From UBA1672 sp050633645 (lineage in GTDB: Bacteria; Pseudomonadota; Alphaproteobacteria; Micavibrionales; Micavibrionaceae), in contig JBOEGX010000002.1 in assembly GCA_050633645.1 (NCBI GenBank), forward strand, positions 744,001-808,000: DNA of 64,000 nt, read 5' to 3'. This document shows, piece by piece, positions 54,093-62,290 of the stretch (its first letter is position 1; each line of letters opens with the position of its first letter). The notes below the pieces were generated by a model. The model was given only the letters and a program-made list of their open reading frames with translations. It did not search any database and was not told the origin of the DNA. The position numbers were made by a program, and so were the translations under genes.

Positions 54093-54137
54093 TATAAGGA
54101 AAAAATTTCCTTATAGAAAATTTCTGCTTCTATAAGG
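54093..54137. promoter_or_regulatory. Palindromic operator candidate (three CTATAAGG half-sites)
   Basis: CTATAAGG occurs at 54093-54100 and again at 54130-54137, and its inverse CCTTATAG at 54110-54117. The first two form a perfect 11-bp palindrome with a three-base centre. The second and third form an inverted pair of nine bases. The site lies between divergent genes (diguanylate cyclase and DUF3108) and looks like a binding site for a dimeric regulator. The protein is unknown. Confidence 0.5.
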
Positions 54138-54207
54138 CCTTTAAGCCAAGGTAACTTTGAGATAGTATATAGACGTGTCATTCAGTCAAAAAAATAGTGC
54201 GGGATTT

Positions 54208-55095
54208 ATGATTATTGCCAATAAATTAAAGAAAGTTGTTTTATGTGGCGTAATAAGTCTGTTTGTATCCGTTACTTTAAGCGCGTCCGCCAGTGCGACC
54301 TTAGATCGCGCCCGTCAGGTGGGGTTTATTCCTCATAAGGCACTATATGAAATTCGTTTGAAATCTAAGAAAAGCAGTGCCAAAGTATCCAATATTCACG
54401 GGAAAATGATGTATGAATGGAAACCATCTTGCGATGCATGGATATCTAATCATCAATTTGATATGACATATGAATATATTGAAACGCCGCCCGTACGTAT
54501 TACGAGTGATTTCTCAAATTACGAATCCTTTGATGGCAAAAGATTTAACTTTACATCAACGCGCAAGGCTGGTGAAACTGTACTGGATGAAATTCGTGGT
54601 GGAGTAGAGGGTGACATTGTAAGAAACGGCGGTGTGGCAACCTACAATAAACCTGAAAGCAAAGAGTTTAGCCTGCCGCAGGGCACCTTATTTCCTATGG
54701 CGCACACATTAGGTGTTCTTGACGAAATAAAAGCTGGGAAGAAATTTTATAAGGCCACTTTATTTGATGGGAGCGATGAAGATGGCCCCGTGGATGTAAA
54801 TAGCTTTATCGGTAAAGAAGCCGCATATACCATTCCCGAAGAACACGCCAAAGACATTGATAAGGATTTGGTGGCCGCAAAAAGTTGGAATATCCGTTTG
54901 GCCTTTTTCCCACTCAATAAATATGCAGTAACATCTGATTATGAAATGTCATTGGTTTTTCATGAAAATGGTGTGATTAGTAGGATTACAATAGATTATG
55001 ATGAATTCTCAGTCGTACAAAAATTGGTGGCGATAGAGCCTTTGGATGATGCATGTGATACGGGAAGCATCATGAAAGATAAGAAAGAATTGTAA
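54208..55095 (+). CDS. DUF3108 exported protein
   Basis: From the ATG at 54208 the protein of about 295 residues has a signal peptide (MIIANKLKKVVLCGVISLFVSVTLSASASA). A DUF3108 body follows: IPHKALYEIRLKSKKSSAKVSNIHGKMMYEW, WISNHQFDMTYEYIETPPVRITSDFSNYESFDG, and FSLPQGTLFPMAHTLGVLDEI. The function of the family is unknown; members are periplasmic. A GTG at 54175 would add 11 residues before the signal peptide and is less likely. It is 101 bases upstream of divK in the same direction, and divergent from the diguanylate cyclase gene. Confidence 0.82.
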   Translation: MIIANKLKKVVLCGVISLFVSVTLSASASATLDRARQVGFIPHKALYEIRLKSKKSSAKVSNIHGKMMYEWKPSCDAWISNHQFDMTYEYIETPPVRITSDFSNYESFDGKRFNFTSTRKAGETVLDEIRGGVEGDIVRNGGVATYNKPESKEFSLPQGTLFPMAHTLGVLDEIKAGKKFYKATLFDGSDEDGPVDVNSFIGKEAAYTIPEEHAKDIDKDLVAAKSWNIRLAFFPLNKYAVTSDYEMSLVFHENGVISRITIDYDEFSVVQKLVAIEPLDDACDTGSIMKDKKEL

Positions 55096-55196
55096 TATGT
55101 TTAAAACAGGTCAATTTTTTAACCTTTTGGCAACGCATCTTGGGTATGATGACGCAATGTCAAATAACGTCCACTCGAAAATCGTTAGAAATAAAG

Positions 55197-55604
55197 ATGA
55201 ATAAAAAAGTTCTTATCGTTGAAGACAATGAACTGAACATGAAATTGTTTCGTGATTTGCTTGAAGCAAATGGCATCGGAACGGTGCAGACGCGTGAGGG
55301 TAAGCTTGCCGTTGAAATGGCGCGCGAGCATAAACCTGATTTAATTATTATGGACATACAGCTTCCAGAGATTTCAGGGCTGGATATTACAAAGCAGTTA
55401 AAGGCCGATATAGAGCTGGCGCATATCCCTGTAATCGCAGTGACAGCCTTTGCGATGAAGGGCGATGAGCAGAAAATCCGTGAGGGTGGCTGTGAAGATT
55501 ATGTATCCAAACCCATCTCTGTTTCCCGTTTTATAGAGACTGTACGAAAACATTTGGACGGCACACCGGATCAAAGTGATGAACAAAAAGAGGGAGCAGT
55601 TTAA
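55197..55604 (+). CDS. divK: Single-domain response regulator DivK
   Basis: The 135-residue receiver has phosphoacceptor Asp53 in LIIMDIQLPEISG and Lys105 in YVSKPIS. The run VIAVTAFAMKGDEQKIREGGCEDYVSKPIS is typical of DivK. In Caulobacter DivK signals through DivJ and PleC and controls the CckA-CtrA pathway. Its neighbour pleD supports this assignment. I chose the ATG at 55197 because the receiver begins there; an open frame extends 19 residues upstream. The stop overlaps the pleD start by one base. Confidence 0.93.
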   Translation: MNKKVLIVEDNELNMKLFRDLLEANGIGTVQTREGKLAVEMAREHKPDLIIMDIQLPEISGLDITKQLKADIELAHIPVIAVTAFAMKGDEQKIREGGCEDYVSKPISVSRFIETVRKHLDGTPDQSDEQKEGAV

Positions 55605-57046
55605 TGTCTGCACGCGTCCTTGTTGTTGATGATATTCTGCCGAACGTAAAATTACTGGAGGCAAAGCTCGCCTGTGAATATTACGACGTCATTACCGCGA
55701 CCAGTGGCGTCGAAGCGCTTGAGAAAATTGAAAGTGATAAGCCTGACATTGTCTTATTGGATATTATGATGCCCGGAATGGACGGCTTTGAGGTTTGCGC
55801 GCGTATTAAAAATAATCCTGATACAGCGCATATTCCCGTTGTTATGGTTACGGCCCTGACCGATGTTGAAGATAAAATTCGTGGGTTAGAAGCTGGCGCG
55901 GATGATTTCCTGAGCAAGCCCATTAATGATATCGCTCTGATGGCACGCGTGCGCTCTCTTGCGCGTTTGAAAATGGCGCTTGATGAATGGAAGGTTCGTG
56001 AGAACACCGCCACCCAGCTCGGCGTTGTCAGCGAGAAAATGAGTTTAATGAACGAACCTGTGCAAGGCGCACGTGTTTTACTTGTCGAAGACCGTGATTA
56101 CGAAAAAAATAAAATTATAGAAGCACTAACCTCTGATTTGAACATCGTGATGCATGCCGAAAATGGAATGCGTGCAATGGAGATGATATCTCAACAAGAC
56201 TTCGATGTATTGATGGTGAGCCTTGGGCTTGAAGGTGAGGATGGTCTACGACTATGTTCACATTTACGTTCAAATGAACGATCAAGGTCTGTGCCAATCG
56301 TTATGATTGCCCATGATGATGATATGCCGCGCGTTGCCCATGGCCTTGAGATGGGCGCCCATGATTACGTTCTTCGCCCGATTGAAAAAAGCGAGCTTTT
56401 GGCGCGGGTTCGTACGCAAATTCGCCGTAAAAGATTTCAAGAGCGTTTGCGCTCCACATATGAAATAAGCTTATCTATGGCGCTAACCGATAGTTTGACG
56501 GGGCTTTATAATCGCCGTTATCTTGAGGTTCATATGGAGAAGCTTATCGAAAGCAACGCGCAAAGCCATAAAGCACTCGGCGTTATTATGATGGATATTG
56601 ACCATTTCAAAAATGTAAATGATACATACGGTCATAAAGTGGGCGATGAAGTGCTCAAGGTCTTTGCAGATCGTATAAAAGATAACTTACGAAGTTTTGA
56701 TCTTGTCGCTCGCCTTGGCGGAGAGGAATTCGTGGCTATTCTGCCTGATGTTTCACCAGAGCGCGCCTATATGGTGGCTGAACGTCTAAGGCGCTCTATT
56801 TCCGATGAACCTATTTCATGTTCTGCGCCAGATGGAAGCTTAAATGTCACCACATCTATTGGCGCCGCGATTATTAATAATGGTGGGCATTCTATTCCCG
56901 CGTTATTAGAACGTGCGGATAAATGCTTATACGAGGCAAAGAACACAGGGCGTAATTGCACCGTTTTTGAGCATAAGGGAAAGTTAAATCCCGATGATTA
57001 TCAAGAAACAGAAAGAAAAACATTTGAGAGTGATGACTCTATTTAG
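55604..57046 (+). CDS. pleD: Diguanylate cyclase response regulator PleD
   Basis: The 480-residue protein has the REC-REC-GGDEF layout of PleD. The first receiver has Asp53 in VLLDIMMPGMD and Lys105. The second lacks the phosphoacceptor (Ser206 in LMVSLGL) and serves as an adaptor. The GGEEF active site is at 372-376, with the RSFD inhibitory site at 363-366. Phosphorylated PleD dimerises and makes c-di-GMP, which controls the swarmer-to-stalked transition in Caulobacter. Here it may control attachment or cell-cycle steps. It is coupled to divK by a one-base overlap and ends eight bases inside the convergent gene. Confidence 0.95.
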   Translation: MSARVLVVDDILPNVKLLEAKLACEYYDVITATSGVEALEKIESDKPDIVLLDIMMPGMDGFEVCARIKNNPDTAHIPVVMVTALTDVEDKIRGLEAGADDFLSKPINDIALMARVRSLARLKMALDEWKVRENTATQLGVVSEKMSLMNEPVQGARVLLVEDRDYEKNKIIEALTSDLNIVMHAENGMRAMEMISQQDFDVLMVSLGLEGEDGLRLCSHLRSNERSRSVPIVMIAHDDDMPRVAHGLEMGAHDYVLRPIEKSELLARVRTQIRRKRFQERLRSTYEISLSMALTDSLTGLYNRRYLEVHMEKLIESNAQSHKALGVIMMDIDHFKNVNDTYGHKVGDEVLKVFADRIKDNLRSFDLVARLGGEEFVAILPDVSPERAYMVAERLRRSISDEPISCSAPDGSLNVTTSIGAAIINNGGHSIPALLERADKCLYEAKNTGRNCTVFEHKGKLNPDDYQETERKTFESDDSI

Positions 57047-57614
57047 AGCCTGTTTTGGAATAAATGCTTAAATAGCTGAAATATTTCGGCATATCGTTTG
57101 TGTCTTTTGAAATTCCCTCGCCCCACTCAATCATTGTATCCCCTTTTTGTGTATTCTTCACAAAGCAAATATCGCGATCACCATAAACATTGGCACACGA
57201 AAATTCACCATAGTTAAAGCATGTCTCAAAAATATCCATAAGGTTGTTGAACCGTTCTTTACGCTGCGTGGCAAAACTTGCATCCCAATGACAAGTATAG
57301 CGCGTCCCATTATATGATTCCGGGTTATCGGGAACCCATATCTCACAAGAATCGGCGCTTTCAAGAATTTCCGTGGTGGCATAGCGTTTTTTTGTAAACC
57401 CTGAACGCGGCGAATCATAAGGGCTCAACCCTTCATCAACAAGCTCTCCACGCATATCTGAAAACCCATCGTTGGCCTTGTGTTTTATTTCGTGTAAATC
57501 TGCGCATATTCCAACATCGGAATAATTGCGCTCTGGCTCCGGTTCTGCCATTGCATTTTGAGGTGCAAACATAGAAAAAAATAAAATTAATAAAATAATG
57601 TGGCTAGTGTTCAT
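57039..57614 (-). CDS. Secreted cysteine-containing protein of unknown function
   Basis: From the ATG at 57614 the protein of about 191 residues has a signal peptide (MNTSHIILLILFFSMFAPQNAMA). The mature part has about six cysteines (for example ICADLHEIKH, DSCEIWVP, RYTCHWD, ETCFNYGEFSCANVYGDRDICFV), which suggests disulfide bonds in the periplasm. No family is recognised. An alternative ATG at 57629 overlaps the upstream lipoprotein gene by 11 bases. It is the second gene of a pair with that lipoprotein, and its 3' end overlaps pleD by eight bases. Confidence 0.7.
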   Translation of the reverse strand: MNTSHIILLILFFSMFAPQNAMAEPEPERNYSDVGICADLHEIKHKANDGFSDMRGELVDEGLSPYDSPRSGFTKKRYATTEILESADSCEIWVPDNPESYNGTRYTCHWDASFATQRKERFNNLMDIFETCFNYGEFSCANVYGDRDICFVKNTQKGDTMIEWGEGISKDTNDMPKYFSYLSIYSKTGSK

Positions 57615-57618
57615 TGCT

Positions 57619-58524
57619 CTACTTTTCATTATTACGTTTCGGGGTAAGGGTCATTTTATATGCACCGCCCTGATCTAAATAGGTTACAAGCGGCGCTTTA
57701 TTCTCTGAAAGATCAAACGTATATGATAGCTCAGTTCCAAACAGGATTTGTAAACTGTTGTGGGATTTATTCCAAACCTGTCCAGGGACATAAGCGTATG
57801 TTCCTGGTTTTGACCAGTTATGCCCCAATGTTCCATTTGGATTAAGGTAAACATAAACGCCGTTCTTCCAAATTGGCTCTATTGGAATACTCTCATTGAT
57901 TGGCTCTAATTGCATAAAGTAATAGGCGGTATCCATCAATGCCTGGGATTTCGAAGGCGCGGCGGTATAGCTTGCCTGACTTGATGCTGATTGCGTGGGG
58001 GCTGGAGTAACGCCGCTTTGTGATATTTGTCGCATAGGTGGGTTTGCAAAACTGGTTTTTATATATCCGAATTTTCCTGTTCCCGTAACATCCATTCGTT
58101 CAATATGAATAGCGCGAACTTTTGTCGCCTGTGTTGATATGTTTTCAGCAACAAGAGAGACATTATATGGTGTATCAGCAATCAAGGTAGCAACGCGTTG
58201 GCTTTTATCCTTCGCATCAGGACCAAAGGCTATAAACGTTGGGTAAGATACACCCGTATCATCTTGAAGCTTTACATAGTTTCCACCAAGAAGCGCGAGT
58301 TTGCGGTCTTGGTATTTGCTTGTTGCCGTGAGGTTACATGAAATGGTGCGATCACTTAAGGCGCAGGCATTAACAGTTAAAACGATGCCATGCATTTCTG
58401 TCGTCGTGGGGTTAAATGCGGAAACATTGGGCGTTAAATTATCGACTGTCCTTTGTAATGTCTGCTCAACACATGAAACCAAAGGGAAACAAAGTATTGC
58501 CAATAACAAAAAGCTACGCTGCAT
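57619..58524 (-). CDS. Lipoprotein of unknown function
   Basis: From the ATG at 58524 the protein of about 301 residues has a lipobox-like signal (LLLAILCFPLVSCVEQ, Cys18). A beta-rich mature domain follows, with ALSDRTISCNLTATSKYQDRKLAL and TPYNVSLVAENISTQATKVRAIHIERM. The middle is Ser/Thr/Pro/Gln rich. A C-terminal domain holds YVYLNPNGTLGHNWSKPGTYAYVPGQVW. No family is recognised. AAGGA precedes the ATG. An open frame 23 residues upstream lacks a signal and is rejected. It is followed by the secreted cysteine-containing protein. Confidence 0.72.
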   Translation of the reverse strand: MQRSFLLLAILCFPLVSCVEQTLQRTVDNLTPNVSAFNPTTTEMHGIVLTVNACALSDRTISCNLTATSKYQDRKLALLGGNYVKLQDDTGVSYPTFIAFGPDAKDKSQRVATLIADTPYNVSLVAENISTQATKVRAIHIERMDVTGTGKFGYIKTSFANPPMRQISQSGVTPAPTQSASSQASYTAAPSKSQALMDTAYYFMQLEPINESIPIEPIWKNGVYVYLNPNGTLGHNWSKPGTYAYVPGQVWNKSHNSLQILFGTELSYTFDLSENKAPLVTYLDQGGAYKMTLTPKRNNEK

Positions 58525-58604
58525 AAAAAAATCCTTAAAATGAAATCTATATTTGAATATATACAAATTGCCATAGCCAATGAGGATTAACAAGAAGCAA
58601 AACC

Positions 58605-58634
58605 AAAAACGCCCTTAAGATTAAGAGCGCTTTT
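58605..58634 (-). terminator. Rho-independent terminator of the topA-rnr-rpmG operon
   Basis: On the minus strand the arms AAAAGCGCTCTTAA and TTAAGGGCGTTTTT form a 14-bp stem with two G-T wobbles and a short loop, ending in a run of T bases. It lies 25 bases after the rpmG stop and ends the operon before the lipoprotein gene. Confidence 0.85.
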
Positions 58635-58659
58635 AAAAATTCCAAAATAAAGAATATGA

Positions 58660-58860
58660 TTATTTTTTGGAAGGAGGCATTTTCTTTTCAACAAAGACAA
58701 CATGCGCGCCTTTATTGCCCGTTTCAGGGTGAATCGCCCATGGATCATATTTTTTCTTCTTAAGCTTGTATTCCGCGCGTGTGCTGCGTTTCGCGTAATA
58801 GCGGTATCCTGTACCTGCTTCGCTTTCCAAACGGACTTTTACATATGTTGACTTCGCCAT
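58660..58860 (-). CDS. rpmG: 50S ribosomal protein L33
   Basis: The 66-residue protein has the L33 pattern KVRLESEAGTGYRYYAKRSTRAEYKLKKKKYDPWA. It lacks the zinc cysteines, so it is of the cysteine-free type. It is about ten residues longer than most L33 proteins, with a C-terminal extension (GNKGAHVVFVEKKMPPSKK). It is the last gene of the operon topA-threonine aldolase-rnr-rpmG. In many Alphaproteobacteria rpmG lies near divK-pleD and rnr, as here. Confidence 0.92.
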   Translation of the reverse strand: MAKSTYVKVRLESEAGTGYRYYAKRSTRAEYKLKKKKYDPWAIHPETGNKGAHVVFVEKKMPPSKK

Positions 58861-58946
58861 AACTTTAAACCTTAAAATTTTTAAATCTTGTAAGATCGGC
58901 TTTATGCGGCTTTTTCAAAAAAATGTCAAGCATTCTAAAGCTATAT

Positions 58947-61244
58947 TTATCGTTTTTTCTTATATGGTGATTTTTTCTTATCTCTAAATGTTTTTTTACC
59001 ATCACGCCGTCCGCCACCACGAGGGCTATTACGTCCATCATCACGGGGGATTACCGGCTTTGCCATTCCCGCGATATCCGCGCCTTTTTGATCTGGTGCA
59101 AGGTTGAAAATACATGACCCTGTAATACCGTCAGCCTCTTTAATCACCACATTAATTTTTGCGCCCAAACGGTAAATATATCCACGTCTGCGCCCGATCA
59201 GGGCGTGCGCCTTTTCATCATGAATATAAAAATCATCCGACATAGATTTCATCGGGATAAGGCCATCCGCACCACTTTCAGCCAGAGTAGCAAACAAACC
59301 GAAGCGCGTAACACCGTTAATCGTAGCTTCGAATTGCGCCCCGATATGTGAGGAAAGGTAACTCGCGGTAAAGCGGTCAACCGAATTGCGCTCTGCCTCC
59401 ATCGATGTGCGCTCCGTGCCTGAAATATGCTCGGAAATCTCTTCGATGCGTGCTTTTTCATGCTCTTCCATCGCCCCATCACCAAGCTTATACGCGCCAA
59501 TTAATGCACGGTGCACAAGCAAATCCGCATAACGACGGATAGGAGATGTGAAATGCGCGTATTTCTCTAAGGCCAATCCAAAATGCCCAATATTATCGGT
59601 GGAATAAACCGCTTGGCTTTGCGTACGTAATACCATTTGGGAAATCAAATGGCTATAGGGGTGTTCCTTGGCCGCGCGAAGCAGGCCATTTATTTGCGCG
59701 GGCTTAATGCCATCTGCTTTTGGTAAAGACAAATCAAAGCTTGCCAGAAATTCACGCGAAGCCTCAAGCTTGTCATAGCTCGGTTTATCGTGAATACGGT
59801 AAACGCAGGGGTAATCGGTTTTCTTGGGCGTTGCTTTGGCTTCTAACGCGCTTGCTGCCGCGACATTCGCCAAAATCATAAATTCTTCGATTAATTTATG
59901 TGCATCAAGGCGTGTACGGGTGCGTACGCCCGTCATATTGCCCTTATCATCAATGATAATCTGACGCTCCGGCAAATCAAGATCCAGCGCCCCACGATTA
60001 AGCCGCGCTTGGTCAAGGACTTTGTAAACTTCGTAAAGTGGGTTAATAACTTCGTCCATCAGATGATCAGTGGTTTTATCGCCGTTGCCATCTTTCGCGG
60101 CTTGCACTTGTTCATAGGTCAATCGCGCATGAGATTTTATAAGCGCCCGCACAAATTTATAGCTTTTAAGCGCGCCTTTCTCATCAATATACATATGCAC
60201 GGCGAGCGATGCACGCGGCTCATTCGGACGAAGAGAGCATAAATCATTCGATAATGCCTCGGGCAGCATCGGTACAACGCGATCAGGGAAATAGGTTGAG
60301 TTTCCACGCTTCACCGCCTCTTTATCAAGATCAGAGCCATAGCGCACATAATGCGCCACATCGGCAATGGCCACGATTAAATGATACTCGCCATTGTCTT
60401 TTTTCTCCGCAAACACTGCGTCATCAAAATCACGGGCATCCGCACCGTCAATGGTCACCAATGGCACCTTGGTCAGGTCTTCGCGTTTACCAAGAGCAGG
60501 GACTTTCATGTCCTTGGTGGCATCCAGAACATTTTGTGGGAAAGCCTCGCTTAATCCGGCCTCATGTAAAGATATAAGAGAGATCGTTTTCGGATCACCT
60601 TGCCGCCCCAGAATTTCGACCACCTTAACGCGTTTGCGTTTCAGACCACGTGATGGCAGAACCTCCGCCACAATCAAATCACCATCATGCGCGCCATTCA
60701 TATCACCAAGTGCAATGTCAAAATCAAACTTCGCCTTTTTATGGGTGGGTGAGAGGATCGCGCCACCTTTTTGCATTTTCACCAAACCCATAACACTACC
60801 GCCCTCATAGCGTGATCCTTCATCAACCAACCGTATGATCCGCGCCTCATAGACATCGTCATTGGTACGGCTCAGGCGGCATAGCGCGCGGCTTTTCTCG
60901 CGTATATTTTTGAAATTCTTTTTATCGGGCATAACCTCAATGCGCGGTGGCTTGCCCTTAACGGCTTCGTCCCATTCTAGGGGGCGCGCTAGAACATCAC
61001 CATCAATGTCAATTTCATACACTTCGATCACACAAACAGATGGCAGCCCGTCTGGCGCGCTGTAAACCCCGCCGGCCTGTTTGGTTATGGAGCTATCCTG
61101 TTCCAAAGCCTTAAGGATTTGCTTGAGCGCAACGCGCCGATCTCCACCTTTAATCCCAAACGCTCGTGCAATTTCACGCTTGGTAACGGGGGTTTTCGTG
61201 GTTTTGATGAAGTCGAAAATCGATTCTTTTGAAAAATCAGTCAT
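58947..61244 (-). CDS. rnr: Ribonuclease R
   Basis: RNase R is a 3'-5' exoribonuclease that degrades structured RNA. The 765-residue protein has an N-terminal helix-turn-helix-like part (KREIARAFGIKGGDRRVALKQIL) and cold-shock domains. The RNB catalytic domain has TIDGADARDFDDAVFAEK with the catalytic Asp cluster and HFTSPIRRYADLLVHRAL. An S1 domain (GVTRFGLFATLAESGADGLIPM) follows. A basic Arg/Gly/Lys-rich tail ends the protein. It starts 11 bases after the threonine aldolase gene and is 86 bases upstream of rpmG. Confidence 0.96.
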   Translation of the reverse strand: MTDFSKESIFDFIKTTKTPVTKREIARAFGIKGGDRRVALKQILKALEQDSSITKQAGGVYSAPDGLPSVCVIEVYEIDIDGDVLARPLEWDEAVKGKPPRIEVMPDKKNFKNIREKSRALCRLSRTNDDVYEARIIRLVDEGSRYEGGSVMGLVKMQKGGAILSPTHKKAKFDFDIALGDMNGAHDGDLIVAEVLPSRGLKRKRVKVVEILGRQGDPKTISLISLHEAGLSEAFPQNVLDATKDMKVPALGKREDLTKVPLVTIDGADARDFDDAVFAEKKDNGEYHLIVAIADVAHYVRYGSDLDKEAVKRGNSTYFPDRVVPMLPEALSNDLCSLRPNEPRASLAVHMYIDEKGALKSYKFVRALIKSHARLTYEQVQAAKDGNGDKTTDHLMDEVINPLYEVYKVLDQARLNRGALDLDLPERQIIIDDKGNMTGVRTRTRLDAHKLIEEFMILANVAAASALEAKATPKKTDYPCVYRIHDKPSYDKLEASREFLASFDLSLPKADGIKPAQINGLLRAAKEHPYSHLISQMVLRTQSQAVYSTDNIGHFGLALEKYAHFTSPIRRYADLLVHRALIGAYKLGDGAMEEHEKARIEEISEHISGTERTSMEAERNSVDRFTASYLSSHIGAQFEATINGVTRFGLFATLAESGADGLIPMKSMSDDFYIHDEKAHALIGRRRGYIYRLGAKINVVIKEADGITGSCIFNLAPDQKGADIAGMAKPVIPRDDGRNSPRGGGRRDGKKTFRDKKKSPYKKKR

Positions 61245-61255
61245 AATGTCTTTTA

Positions 61256-62290
61256 TCAGGGTTTGGTCGCAGAACGAAGCGCATTCGTAAATTCATCAAT
61301 ATCATATTGTTTACTCGCCCATGATGTGACAAGCCGAATAGTGATCATATCTTTGTTTTGTGACCATCGAAGGAATGTGAAATCTCTTTCAAGGCGCTCT
61401 ACCAATTCTTCCGGCAAGGTCACAAAAAACTGATTGCTTTGGCATGGGATATCGGCCTGATAACCGCAATCGGCAAAGACCTGTTCGATTGATTGTGCCA
61501 TTACATTCGCGTGTCTAGCCAGCTCAATATAAAGATCGTCTTTCAGTAGCTCATGGAATTGTACGCCCAACGTCGCACCCTTTGCCAACATGCCGCCACG
61601 TTGTTTCAGGCCATAGCGATAAGAATGTTTGAGCGTGTCATTGCAGATGATTGCGGCTTCGCCAAAGAGAAGTCCGATTTTTGTGCCGCCGAAATAAAAA
61701 ACATCACATAACTCTGCAATATCACAAAGAGTAAAATCACACGCATCAGAGGCCAAAGCACTCGCAATTCTCGCTCCGTCAATATAGAGATAAAGCGCAT
61801 TTTCACGGCAATATTTTGAAATATCCTCTATCTCTTTTTTAAAATAAATTGTCCCTCTTTCGGTTGATTGCGAGAGGTAAACCACGCGCGGAACTACCAT
61901 ATGCTCATCTTGATGCGTGTCTATAATTTCTGCAATACCTGCAACAGTAAGTTTTCCGTCTTGGTTTTCTACGGTATGAACTTTATGCCCTGTGGCCTCA
62001 ATCGCGCCGGTTTCATGCGTTGCTATATGTCCACTATCGCAGGAAATAATAGATTCATAGGGCTTTAAAATATGCGCCAAATTAATCAGATTGGTTAAAG
62101 TGCCGCCACTGATGAAGTGAACATCGCTATCGCTTTTCGTTTTCTGGCGAAGGATATCAGCGGCTTTTTGAGAGTATAAGTCAGTGCCATAAGTTTTATG
62201 TGGTTCGTCTTGTGCGCGCTCTAACGCTTTTAATATGCGCGGATGCGCGAGGTAAGAGTAATCATCCTGAAATGAAATTTTTACGCTCAT
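61256..62290 (-). CDS. ltaE: Low-specificity threonine aldolase family protein
   Basis: The 344-residue PLP enzyme splits threonine or allo-threonine to glycine and acetaldehyde. Family traits are FISGGTLTNLINLAHIL near 60, YLYIDGARIASALASDACDF near 165 and the PLP lysine in FYFGGTKIGLLFGEA near 198-205. The C-terminal part is short but complete. The start overlaps the topA stop by four bases (ATGA), so it is translationally coupled to topA. This insertion between topA and rnr is not part of the usual alphaproteobacterial order. Other beta-eliminating or aldol activities are possible. Confidence 0.85.
   Translation of the reverse strand: MSVKISFQDDYSYLAHPRILKALERAQDEPHKTYGTDLYSQKAADILRQKTKSDSDVHFISGGTLTNLINLAHILKPYESIISCDSGHIATHETGAIEATGHKVHTVENQDGKLTVAGIAEIIDTHQDEHMVVPRVVYLSQSTERGTIYFKKEIEDISKYCRENALYLYIDGARIASALASDACDFTLCDIAELCDVFYFGGTKIGLLFGEAAIICNDTLKHSYRYGLKQRGGMLAKGATLGVQFHELLKDDLYIELARHANVMAQSIEQVFADCGYQADIPCQSNQFFVTLPEELVERLERDFTFLRWSQNKDMITIRLVTSWASKQYDIDEFTNALRSATKP

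Noticed and set aside
54146..54163. CtrA-box-like TTAA...TAAC near the DUF3108 gene
   Set aside because: The second half lacks the TTAA, so it does not match the TTAA-N7-TTAA consensus.
55130..55160. Sigma-54-like promoter (TTGGCA...TTGGG) before divK
   Set aside because: The -12 element lacks the GC dinucleotide, and the spacing does not fit.
60209..60577. Plus-strand open frames inside rnr and topA
   Set aside because: They lie opposite well-conserved genes, have no family traits, and reflect biased composition of the coding strand.
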